The position numbers and the translations under genes were made by a program. Source: Vermiculatibacterium agrestimuris (lineage in GTDB: Bacteria > Bacillota > Clostridia > Oscillospirales > Oscillospiraceae). From it: DNA of 23,543 nt. The DNA is taken from assembly GCF_943193085.1 (NCBI RefSeq), contig NZ_CALPCU010000029.1:1-23543 (forward strand). The letters are read 5' to 3'. The first letter of the stretch is position 1, and the number at the start of each line of letters is the position of its first letter. The notes beneath the pieces were generated by a model. The model had not been told where the DNA came from. It saw only the letters and a list, made by a program, of their open reading frames with translations, and ran no database searches. Of this stretch, positions 6,705 through 13,670 are shown one piece after another.

Positions 6705-7370
6705 ATGGCACTTTTAGGAAGACGCAAGCCGGGGTTTGCCACTACGGAGGTAGTCGATCCCCGAACGCTTTCCGACGCTGTGAATGAGGATAATATTGTA
6801 ACGCCCTGCCCCGCCGCTGAACAAGCGGCGGGGCAGCCGCCTGTGACGGAGCCCCTTCCGGCCAACATGGTTCAGGCCCTGGCGCAGTTTGTCCGCAATC
6901 ACAGCCGCAGCGGTTACCTGGTCTCCCTGGCCCAATTGAGCCGGGAGGATCCCAACGTGCCCACCCTCTACGCGCAGATGGCCGCCGACCCTGTCTGCGG
7001 CGATATCCGCGGCTATCAAACGGCAAAGGACACCTATCTCTATGAGGAAGGGACGATGAGCGAGCTCTATCTCATGCTCAACGCCCTTGTCCTGGACGGA
7101 GATGACGTTAACACCATCGTCACCTTGGTGCGCTACAATAGCAAAGTGTTCCCCACGGTGACCCCCCTGGACTACTTTTTCCGCACCCCCTTCTCCATGA
7201 CCCAGGAGCAGGTGGACGCCGCCGTTGAGGCCATTCTCTCCACGGGCGGCGAGCTGGCGGACATCGCGGAGACCCAGGGCCCATCCGGCAACCGGTATCT
7301 GTACTCCACAGACCACCTGACCCCGGTCTACGCCAAGTCTCTCGCTGAATTTGCAGAGGCAAACGACTGA
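6705..7370 (+). CDS. AOR-operon protein of unknown function, YdhW-like paralogue 1
   Basis: A 221-residue soluble protein without signal peptide or membrane span. I do not recognise a catalytic domain. Its position after the AOR gene matches that of ydhW after ydhV in the E. coli ydhYVWXUT operon, so it may be a YdhW-type accessory or structural subunit; this rests on position. An N-terminal Ala/Pro-rich linker (about residues 34-55) precedes a helical domain with C98-x-D-I-R, an x-TPLDYFF element and a TQEQ-x4-A helix. The next gene encodes a clear paralogue sharing these features. AAAGGAGG lies 6 bases before the ATG, and the gap from the AOR stop is 15 bases. A 13-bp GC hairpin falls inside its coding sequence (6806-6836). 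Confidence 0.8.
   Translation: MALLGRRKPGFATTEVVDPRTLSDAVNEDNIVTPCPAAEQAAGQPPVTEPLPANMVQALAQFVRNHSRSGYLVSLAQLSREDPNVPTLYAQMAADPVCGDIRGYQTAKDTYLYEEGTMSELYLMLNALVLDGDDVNTIVTLVRYNSKVFPTVTPLDYFFRTPFSMTQEQVDAAVEAILSTGGELADIAETQGPSGNRYLYSTDHLTPVYAKSLAEFAEAND
6806..6836 (+). repeat. Perfect GC-rich hairpin inside the first YdhW-like gene
   Basis: Thirteen bases (6806-6818) are the exact complement of 6824-6836, with a 5-base loop GAACA. The stem has 12 G:C pairs among 13 and encodes the Pro/Ala linker of the protein. No T-run follows, so it is not a standard terminator. In mRNA it would be a very stable barrier about 115 bases after the highly expressed AOR gene. Confidence 0.6.
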
Positions 7371-7386
7371 ATGGAGGGCAGCTCCT

Positions 7387-8022
7387 ATGAGCCCAGACAA
7401 CATGGAAGAAAAGCAGGATCTCATTGAGTATCTCAAATCACTTCCCGACGTGGAAGACACCCTGCCTCCCTTTCCGGAAGAGGCGGCGGCGGTAGAGGAG
7501 CCTGAGCTGAGCCCGGCAGAGCAGCTGGCCAACGTCATCCGCCAGGCCTCCGCCCGGAGCCGGCTGGTCACAAAGACCCAGATCACCCAGGAGCTCGAGC
7601 AGGGCGAAGTCCTTCTCACCGCCATGGCTATGATGGACAGCTGCAAGGACATCCGCTCCACCGCAGGTAAGACGGAGACCTATTACTACTCCTCCCAGGT
7701 CATGACGGATAATTATGCCATGATCGCCACCTTGGTGGCCGAAGAGGACAATCCGGCGACCCTGGCTCAGATGGTGCGCTTTCACGCGGAGAAGTACCCC
7801 GCCGCCACGCCCTTTACCTACTTTTATGAGCATCCCTACTGCTGGACGCCGGAGCAGCTCGCGCTGGCCCTGGATCAGGTGAAGAACACCCCGGCCTATG
7901 CCGATATTGTTGAGGTGCGGGCCTATGACGGCACTCCATTTTTGATCTCCACCCGCTATGTCTCTGAACACTACGGCAAAGCCTTGGCCGATTTTGGCCA
8001 GGAGAGCACCGAAAGCATGTAA
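7387..8022 (+). CDS. AOR-operon protein of unknown function, YdhW-like paralogue 2
   Basis: A 211-residue soluble protein homologous to the preceding gene product. Shared landmarks in the same order are C86-x-D-I-R, a Lys-x3-Tyr segment, Tyr-x-Met, the P-x2-TP-x2-YF element, T-x-EQ-x3-A-x3, D-I-x-E, an ST pair and Y-x-K-x-LA-x-F near the end. The N-terminal 45 residues are acidic and unrelated to paralogue 1. The start at ATG 7387 is supported by GGAGGG 8 bases upstream; the longer in-frame extension overlaps the previous gene and lacks such a site. It lies 16 bases after paralogue 1 and 23 bases before the FdhD-like gene. The pair could form a heterodimer attached to the AOR subunit or assist cofactor insertion; function is not known. 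Confidence 0.8.
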   Translation: MSPDNMEEKQDLIEYLKSLPDVEDTLPPFPEEAAAVEEPELSPAEQLANVIRQASARSRLVTKTQITQELEQGEVLLTAMAMMDSCKDIRSTAGKTETYYYSSQVMTDNYAMIATLVAEEDNPATLAQMVRFHAEKYPAATPFTYFYEHPYCWTPEQLALALDQVKNTPAYADIVEVRAYDGTPFLISTRYVSEHYGKALADFGQESTESM

Positions 8023-8045
8023 ATTCGGAATAATGTGAGGTCTGT

Positions 8046-8759
8046 GTGGAAATGGAACCTGTGGTAGAGCCCATCCGCTCGTTGAAAGGGATCTGTACCG
8101 ATCCGGAGCGCGGCACTGTCCCGATCACGGTGGATGTGCCCTATGAACACACCCTGGAGCTCTATGTGGACAACAGGCTGCTCCACTCCATCGTATGTAC
8201 GCCCACCTATCTGCCGGCGCTGGTCATTGGCCGGCTGTGTACCGACGGCATCATTTCCAGCATAAAGCAGGTCGGGCGCTGGAGCATCTCCGAAGACGGA
8301 ACCAGGGCCGACGTGACATTGGCCCCGGACATTCAGCCGGAGAGTGCGCCTCCCGTTGGGTGGGCCCCCGCCGTCACCGATGAGATGATCTATCTGGCCC
8401 AGGAAAAGTTCAGCGCCGGTCATCCCCTTTATAAGCGCACACGCGGCGTACACAGCTGCACCATCCTTCACGGCGGGGAGATCCGGTATGTCACCGAAGA
8501 CCTGTCCCGGCACAATGCGTTGGACAAGGCGGTGGGCTGCGCCCTGCTGGATGGGCTGCCCCTTTGGGAATGTCTGCTCTACTCCAGCGGACGGGTGCCT
8601 CAGGATATGCTCCAAAAGGGCCTTACCGCCGGCCTGCGGGTCTTTGTGGCCAAGGCCATACCCACCTGGCAGAGCGTTCAGCTGGCAAGGGCAAATGGCA
8701 TCGTCCTCATCTGCGACGCCCGGAATAAAAGCTATATCCGCTTCTCCCCCGAGGAGTGA
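8046..8759 (+). CDS. FdhD-like cofactor sulfuration protein lacking the CxxC
   Basis: FdhD passes sulfur from IscS to the molybdopterin cofactor of formate dehydrogenases, in the cytoplasm. This 237-residue protein keeps FdhD signatures: GVHSC (134-138), ED-x-SRHNALDKAVG (151-164), SSGRV (180-184), the KG-x3-G helix, K-x-IPT (203-207) and LARANGIVLIC. The paired Cys (C121 and C124 in E. coli FdhD) are absent: the corresponding stretch, about residues 93-110, has no Cys. Cys138 in GVHSC is the obvious alternative sulfur carrier. GTG 8046 follows GAGG by 5 bases; ATG 8052 is an alternative start. Last gene of the operon, before a terminator. It probably serves the AOR-type enzyme rather than a formate dehydrogenase, as none is visible here. 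Confidence 0.85.
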   Translation: MEMEPVVEPIRSLKGICTDPERGTVPITVDVPYEHTLELYVDNRLLHSIVCTPTYLPALVIGRLCTDGIISSIKQVGRWSISEDGTRADVTLAPDIQPESAPPVGWAPAVTDEMIYLAQEKFSAGHPLYKRTRGVHSCTILHGGEIRYVTEDLSRHNALDKAVGCALLDGLPLWECLLYSSGRVPQDMLQKGLTAGLRVFVAKAIPTWQSVQLARANGIVLICDARNKSYIRFSPEE

Positions 8760-8772
8760 CCTACGCGCTTCC

Positions 8773-8810
8773 ACGCCCGGCGGCCCCAATGGCCCGCCGG
8801 GCGTTTGTTC
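8773..8810 (+). terminator. Terminator of the AOR operon
   Basis: An 11-bp GC-rich stem (8773-8783 with 8794-8804), with a loop that can extend pairing by two bases, is followed by TTTGTTC. It starts 13 bases after the FdhD-like stop codon. Confidence 0.8.
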
Positions 8811-8837
8811 TGCCGCCGCAGCGCCCATAGAGCGGTG

Positions 8838-8866
8838 TTGATTTTTTTGCGCCGGTACGGTAAAAT
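8838..8866 (+). promoter_or_regulatory. Promoter of the M3 peptidase gene
   Basis: TTGATT (8838-8843), 17-base spacer, TAAAAT (8861-8866), 46 bases before the peptidase start codon and just after the AOR operon terminator. Confidence 0.7.
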
Positions 8867-8912
8867 GGCTGTGCAATGATTTTATTCGCCCAGCCGCAGG
8901 AGGGGGATCGCC

Positions 8913-10748
8913 ATGAAACGCTTTTTTCGCACACTGACTGCCGCCGTCCTTTCCGTCGCCCTCCTATCCACCCCCGCCTTTGCCGGCTACTATCCCGACA
9001 AGGCCCACACCCCTCTGGACTACGCCGAAATGTCCTGGACGGAGTTTGACGAGACCCTCCTCACCCAGGCCCTGGACGAGCTGGAGTCCCTCGCCCAGAG
9101 CAAGGCCCTGCAGGCCCGCACCCGTCAAGTCCACTCCCAGGCCGCCCGCCTCTACCGGCAGGTATTGGAGGGCTACGACGCCCTTTACACCCAGATGACC
9201 CTGGCCATGATCCGCTATGACGGCGACTACACCAACGCTGACGCCTCCCAGGCCTACACCCAGCGGCTCGACCGCCTGACCGTCCTGTTCGACCGGTGCC
9301 TCACCGTTCTGCAGGCCCTGGCCAGAAGTCCCCACGCCGATATTCTGGAGCGGGACGGCGGCCAGGACTGGGCCGACGCCCTGTACTATTACGAGCCCAT
9401 GACCGGGGAGGAGCTCTCCCTCTTCCAGCAGGAGACCGCCCTGGTGACCCAGTACGAGCAGCTTTTGAACAGCGACTACGACCCCGGGGACATGGCGCGG
9501 CTGTATCTGGAGCTGGTGGAGGTGCGCACCGCTCTTGCCCGGCTGTATGGCTATGACAGCTACGCCGACTATGCCTACGCCGTCTCCTACAGCCGGGACT
9601 ACACCCCCCGGGAGATCACCGCCGTGGAGGACACGGTGAAGGCCGGCTTCCCCCAGCTCCTCTCCGCCATCGGCTCAGCGATGGAGGCGGATTTCGACGC
9701 TCTCTACGACCTGCCCGGCGCCTCCGGCCAGCAGCGGCTGGACGAGATCGGCTCTTACATCGGCCTGATCCATCCGGAGCTGGAGGAGGCCTTCTCCTTC
9801 CTGCGGGAGCACCATCTGTACGACCTGGACGAGGGCGAGGCCAAGCTGCCCTTAGGCTACACCGTAGAGCTGCCCAGCTATGGCTCCGCCTTCATCTTCG
9901 ACGCCCCCTACGGAAGCGCCGCCGACTACGCCACCGTCATCCATGAGTTCGGCCACTTCAATAACTCCTTCCACATCACCGACCGCATTCTCTGGGCCGG
10001 CAACACCATGGACGTCAGCGAGATCCAGTCTCAGGCCCTGGAGCTGCTGTTCACCGAATACGCCGGGGATATTTTCGGGGAGCTGGGCCCCGCCTTCCGC
10101 TGGTACCAGGTCTATTCCATCCTCTCCAGCGTGCTGGACGGCTACCTGTACAACGAATTTGAGCGGGCGGTCTACGCTGACCCGGACATCACAGCGGAGG
10201 AGCTGAGTCCTCTCTTCCTCTCCATCGTGGACAGCTATGGCGGCGGCTACGAGGAAAACGACTGGATGGAGGTCACCCACCTGTTCCAGTCCCCCTTCTA
10301 CTATGTCAGCTACGGCACCTCCGCCCTGTCCTCCCTGGACATCTGGCTCACCTCCCTCACCCACCGGGCGCAGGCGGTGGATGCCTATATGACCATCAGC
10401 GCTCTGCCCACCACCGTCAGTTACGGCGAAGCTGTGGAGCAGGCGGGCCTGCGGGATATTTTCGACGAGAGCGCCCTGGCCGCCCTGGCCCGGGAACTGG
10501 GGGATGCCATAGAGGCGGAGCTGGGCGTCAAGGCCGACCTCCCCGCCATGGGGCGGCCCAGAATGGGCGTTTCCACCCGGGAGGAGCAGATCTTCACCCT
10601 CGTCCTCGCCGCCTGCTGTGCGGCCGCCTTCCTTGGGAGTATGGGCATCCTGGCCCTCGTCCTGCGGCGGCGGAAGCGGCGCCTTATGCGGGAGAGCGGG
10701 TTTTCTCCGCGCTCCTCCGCCAGGCCCCGGGAGGATCCCTGGGACTGA
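8913..10748 (+). CDS. Membrane-anchored M3-family zinc metallopeptidase
   Basis: Predicted oligopeptidase of the thimet/PepF (M3) group, 611 residues. The zinc site is H344-E-F-G-H348, with the third ligand likely Glu370 in SEIQSQALE, the family's expected second motif. Unlike the usual cytoplasmic PepF it has an N-terminal signal peptide (basic KRFF, hydrophobic core, AFA-G cleavage near residue 24) and, near the C-terminus, one membrane span (about residues 570-590) followed by a basic RRRKRR stop-transfer and a short tail. The catalytic part would therefore face outward, tethered to the membrane. AGGAGGGGGA precedes the ATG. It has its own promoter and is monocistronic or weakly linked to the hydratase 65 bases downstream. 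Likely roles are trimming of peptides outside the cell, for nutrition or signalling; substrates are unknown. Confidence 0.88.
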   Translation: MKRFFRTLTAAVLSVALLSTPAFAGYYPDKAHTPLDYAEMSWTEFDETLLTQALDELESLAQSKALQARTRQVHSQAARLYRQVLEGYDALYTQMTLAMIRYDGDYTNADASQAYTQRLDRLTVLFDRCLTVLQALARSPHADILERDGGQDWADALYYYEPMTGEELSLFQQETALVTQYEQLLNSDYDPGDMARLYLELVEVRTALARLYGYDSYADYAYAVSYSRDYTPREITAVEDTVKAGFPQLLSAIGSAMEADFDALYDLPGASGQQRLDEIGSYIGLIHPELEEAFSFLREHHLYDLDEGEAKLPLGYTVELPSYGSAFIFDAPYGSAADYATVIHEFGHFNNSFHITDRILWAGNTMDVSEIQSQALELLFTEYAGDIFGELGPAFRWYQVYSILSSVLDGYLYNEFERAVYADPDITAEELSPLFLSIVDSYGGGYEENDWMEVTHLFQSPFYYVSYGTSALSSLDIWLTSLTHRAQAVDAYMTISALPTTVSYGEAVEQAGLRDIFDESALAALARELGDAIEAELGVKADLPAMGRPRMGVSTREEQIFTLVLAACCAAAFLGSMGILALVLRRRKRRLMRESGFSPRSSARPREDPWD

Positions 10749-10751
10749 ACC

Positions 10752-10780
10752 TTGCTATTTCGGCAGGAATTTGATATCAT
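10752..10780 (+). promoter_or_regulatory. Possible promoter of the aconitase-like gene
   Basis: TTGCTA (10752-10757), 17-base spacer, TATCAT (10775-10780), 33 bases before the start codon. It is a moderate match that begins 4 bases after the peptidase stop. No terminator separates the two genes. Confidence 0.45.
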
Positions 10781-10813
10781 GGGAGAAACCAATGCGGGGG
10801 AGGATACGCAAGT

Positions 10814-13027
10814 ATGAGCATAACCGTCACCAAAAAGGGTGTCTATTATAAGCAGGGCCAGTTCCTGCCCGCTCAGAGCGATCCGGCGGGCGTGGACGCC
10901 GGCCGGCAGAAGACCATGGCCTACGGCATCCTGTGCGCCCACAACCACAGCGGGGATATGGCCCGGCTCCAGATCAAGTTCGACGCCATGGCCTCCCACG
11001 ACATCACCTACGTGGGCATCATTCAGACCGCCCGGGCCTCCGGCATGGAGCGCTTCCCCATTCCGTACGTACTTACCAACTGCCACAATTCCCTGTGCGC
11101 CGTGGGCGGCACCATCAACGAGGACGACCACCTCTTCGGCCTGTCCGCCGCCCGGAAGTACGGCGGTGAGTTCGTCCCCGCCCACCAGGCGGTGATCCAC
11201 TCCTATATGCGGGAGCGGTACGCCGCCCCCGGCAGGATGATCCTGGGCTCCGACTCCCATACCCGCTACGGCGCCTATGGCTGTATGGCCATCGGCGAGG
11301 GCGGCCCGGAGCTGGCCCGCCAGCTTCTGGAGAAGACCTACGACATCGCCTATCCTCCGGTCATTGCCGTCCACCTTACCGGCCGGCCCCGGCCCGGCGT
11401 AGGCCCCCAGGATGTGGCCCTGGCTCTGGTGGGCGCCACCTTCCCGTCCGGCGCGGTGAAAAACGCCGTGCTGGAGTTCTTCGGCCCCGGCGTCCGGGAG
11501 CTGTCCATGGACTACCGTTCCGGTATCGACGTAATGACCACCGAGACCGCCTGTCTGTCCTCAGTTTGGTCCACCGACGAGGTGACGAGGGCCCACCTGG
11601 CCGCCCTGGGCCGGGGGGACAGCTTCCAGTTCATGGCCCCGGCGGATGGCGCCTATTACGACGCCCTAGTGGAGATCGACCTGTCCGCGGTCAGCTCCAT
11701 GATCGCCCTGCCCTTCCACCCCTCCAACGTCTTTACCATCAAGGAATTCAAGGCCAACCTTCAAGACCTTCTCCACCAGGTGGAGGTAGACACAGCCCAA
11801 CAGCTGGGCGTGAAGAACGCCCCCTCCCTTCTCCATAAGATCACCATTGACGGCTTCCGGGCCGATCAGGGCGTCATCGCCGGCTGCTCCGGCGGCACCT
11901 ACCAGAACCTGAAGCGGGCCGCCGAGATCCTGAAGGGCCGCTCCACCGGCGCGGGCCCCTTCTGGCTGAGCTGCTATCCCGGTTCCATGCCCATTTTGCA
12001 GGAGCTGACCCGAAAGGGCTACATCACCGACCTGATGTGCGCGGGTGCCTCCATTCGCTCCTGCTTCTGCGGGCCCTGCTTCGGGGCGGGAGACGTGCCG
12101 AGCAACGGCGGCTTCTCCATTCGCCACTCCACCCGGAACTTCCCCAACCGGGAGGGCAGCAAGCCTGCCGACGGCCAGGTCAGCTACGTGGCCCTCATGG
12201 ACGCCCGCTCCATCGCCGCCACCGCGCTCAACGGCGGCCTCCTCACCGCCGCCGACGAGCTGCCCCCCGAGCTGCTCACCCCCGACTATCCCAACGAGCG
12301 CTGGGCCTACAGCGACAAGTCCTATAAGTCCCGGGTCTACTACGGCGTGGGCCGTCCGGCCCCCCAGGTGCCCCTGGTCTTCGGCCCCAACATCGCCGAC
12401 TGGCCGGAGCAGATCCCCCTGCCGGAGAACCTGCTGCTCACCTGCTGCGCCGCCATCTACGATCCGGTGACCACCACCGACGAGCTTATCCCCTCCGGAG
12501 AGACCTCCTCCTACCGTTCCAACCCCGTCAAGCTCTCCCAGTTCGCCCTGAGCCGGAAGGATCCCCAGTACGTCCCCCGGGCCCTGAAGATACAGCAGGA
12601 GGAGCTGAAGCGGCGCAAGGGCCAGGGCGGGGACTTCCCCGGCGATACGGGCATCGGCTCGTTCATCATGGCATTGAAGCCCGGCGACGGCTCCGCCCGG
12701 GAACAGGCCGCCTCCTGCCAGCGGGTGCTGGGGGGCTGCGCCAACGTAGCCGCTGAGTACGCCACCAAGCGGTACCGCTCCAACGTGGTCAACTGGGGCA
12801 TGCTCCCCTTTATCGCCGAGGATGTGAAGCGCTGGAACCTCCAGCCCGGGGATTCCCTCTATATCCCCGGTATCAAAAAGCTGCTGGAGGGGAATGGCGA
12901 GGTCATTGACGCCACCCTCATCCAGGAGGGTAAGCGCACCCCGGTGAAGCTGAAGCTCCCCGGCCTGACCCGGGAGGAGCGGGACATCATCCTGGCGGGC
13001 TGCCTCATCAACTACTACGCCAAATAA
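10814..13027 (+). CDS. Aconitase-superfamily hydratase, YbhJ type
   Basis: A 737-residue [4Fe-4S] (de)hydratase-like protein of the aconitase fold. Cluster ligands are Cys358 (AGCSGGTY) and Cys419/Cys422 (CGPC). The D-S-H triad is present in GSDSHT (145-150), and HQAV matches the aconitase HQ element. The swivel domain shows GSAR (626-629), where aconitases have GSSR, and NWGMLPF near residue 660, as in aconitase NFGILPL. The N-terminal HCDH of aconitase appears as CAHNH, by eye a loss of the Asp of the Asp-His pair. These changes and the resemblance to E. coli YbhJ, a family member of unknown role, argue against a housekeeping citrate/isocitrate enzyme. GGGGGAGGA sits about 9 bases before the ATG. 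It is followed directly by a terminator. Confidence 0.85.
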   Translation: MSITVTKKGVYYKQGQFLPAQSDPAGVDAGRQKTMAYGILCAHNHSGDMARLQIKFDAMASHDITYVGIIQTARASGMERFPIPYVLTNCHNSLCAVGGTINEDDHLFGLSAARKYGGEFVPAHQAVIHSYMRERYAAPGRMILGSDSHTRYGAYGCMAIGEGGPELARQLLEKTYDIAYPPVIAVHLTGRPRPGVGPQDVALALVGATFPSGAVKNAVLEFFGPGVRELSMDYRSGIDVMTTETACLSSVWSTDEVTRAHLAALGRGDSFQFMAPADGAYYDALVEIDLSAVSSMIALPFHPSNVFTIKEFKANLQDLLHQVEVDTAQQLGVKNAPSLLHKITIDGFRADQGVIAGCSGGTYQNLKRAAEILKGRSTGAGPFWLSCYPGSMPILQELTRKGYITDLMCAGASIRSCFCGPCFGAGDVPSNGGFSIRHSTRNFPNREGSKPADGQVSYVALMDARSIAATALNGGLLTAADELPPELLTPDYPNERWAYSDKSYKSRVYYGVGRPAPQVPLVFGPNIADWPEQIPLPENLLLTCCAAIYDPVTTTDELIPSGETSSYRSNPVKLSQFALSRKDPQYVPRALKIQQEELKRRKGQGGDFPGDTGIGSFIMALKPGDGSAREQAASCQRVLGGCANVAAEYATKRYRSNVVNWGMLPFIAEDVKRWNLQPGDSLYIPGIKKLLEGNGEVIDATLIQEGKRTPVKLKLPGLTREERDIILAGCLINYYAK

Positions 13028-13031
13028 ACAA

Positions 13032-13066
13032 AACGGCTGGGTCTTTTTAGACCCGGCCGTTTTTTT
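13032..13066 (+). terminator. Terminator of the aconitase-like gene
   Basis: A 13-bp stem with one G:U pair (13032-13044 with 13049-13061), 4-base loop TTTT, and a T-run through 13066. It starts 5 bases after the stop codon. Confidence 0.9.
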
Positions 13067-13093
13067 GAAACCTTTTCCTTTTTTGGGTGTATC
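13066..13093 (+). promoter_or_regulatory. ECF-type promoter, probably autoregulatory
   Basis: TGAAAC (13066-13071), 16 bases, then TGTATC (13088-13093). The -35 element and spacing equal the Bacillus SigW-type ECF consensus TGAAAC-N16-CGTA, with one mismatch in the -10 core. It lies 35 bases before the sigma factor start and begins on the last T of the preceding terminator. A sigma-A reading, TTGAAA at 13065, would need a 19- to 23-base spacer. Confidence 0.55.
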
Positions 13094-13127
13094 TATTATC
13101 AGAGACGTTTCTAAAGGGGGCCGGGCC

Positions 13128-13670
13128 TTGAACGAGAATATCCTCATCCAAAAACTGCAAGCGGGCAGCACCGGGGCTCTGGAGACCCTCATCCGCCGCT
13201 ATACCCCCTATGTCAGCGCCTGCGCCTATCGGGTGCTGGGCTCCCTCCCCCGGGAGGAGCTGGAGGAGACGGTGGCGGACACCTTTGTAGAATTGTGGCG
13301 GCACGCCGGAGAACTGGATCCAGAGCGCCCCCTCCGCCCCTGGCTGGGGACGGTCGCCTCCAACAAGGCCAAGAACCGGCTGCGCGCCTATGCTCCCGCC
13401 GCCGCCATCCCCGAGGACGCCCCCGCCCCGGTGGATATACAGCGGCAGACGGAGGAACGGGAACGGGGCGCGGCCCTCTGGCAGGCAGTAGACGCTCTGG
13501 GGGAGCCGGAACGAACCCTGTTTCTGCGCTACTACTACGAGGGGGAGAAGCTGAAGACCGTCGCCGCCGACCTGGAAATGAACCTCTCCACCGCCAAGAC
13601 CAAGCTGCGCCGGGGAAGGCTCCTTCTCCGGGAACAATTACAGGGAAAGGAAGGTGTGGAGCTTGGCTGA
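13128..13670 (+). CDS. ECF-family RNA polymerase sigma factor
   Basis: A 180-residue alternative sigma factor. Region 2 spans about residues 20-88 (Y-x-PYVSACAYRVLG, the VADTFVELWRHAGEL helix, then RPWLGTVASNKAKNRLR). A short Pro-rich linker follows, and region 4 spans about 115-172 (L-x-EPERTLFLRYYYEGEKLKTVAADLEMNLSTAKTKLRRGR, here broken over several elements), a helix-turn-helix for the -35 box. The start is TTG 13128, with AAAGGGGG 7 bases upstream. A longer frame begins inside the terminator and is rejected. The 3' end overlaps the next gene, which encodes a membrane protein with a cytoplasmic N-terminus, the usual sigma/anti-sigma arrangement. The ECF-like promoter upstream suggests positive self-control. 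Confidence 0.92.
   Translation: MNENILIQKLQAGSTGALETLIRRYTPYVSACAYRVLGSLPREELEETVADTFVELWRHAGELDPERPLRPWLGTVASNKAKNRLRAYAPAAAIPEDAPAPVDIQRQTEERERGAALWQAVDALGEPERTLFLRYYYEGEKLKTVAADLEMNLSTAKTKLRRGRLLLREQLQGKEGVELG

Noticed and set aside
11666..13192. A 508-codon minus-strand open frame opposite the aconitase-like gene
   Set aside because: Same Gly/Ala/Val-rich composition as other antisense shadows; it crosses a plus-strand terminator and promoter and has no recognisable domain.
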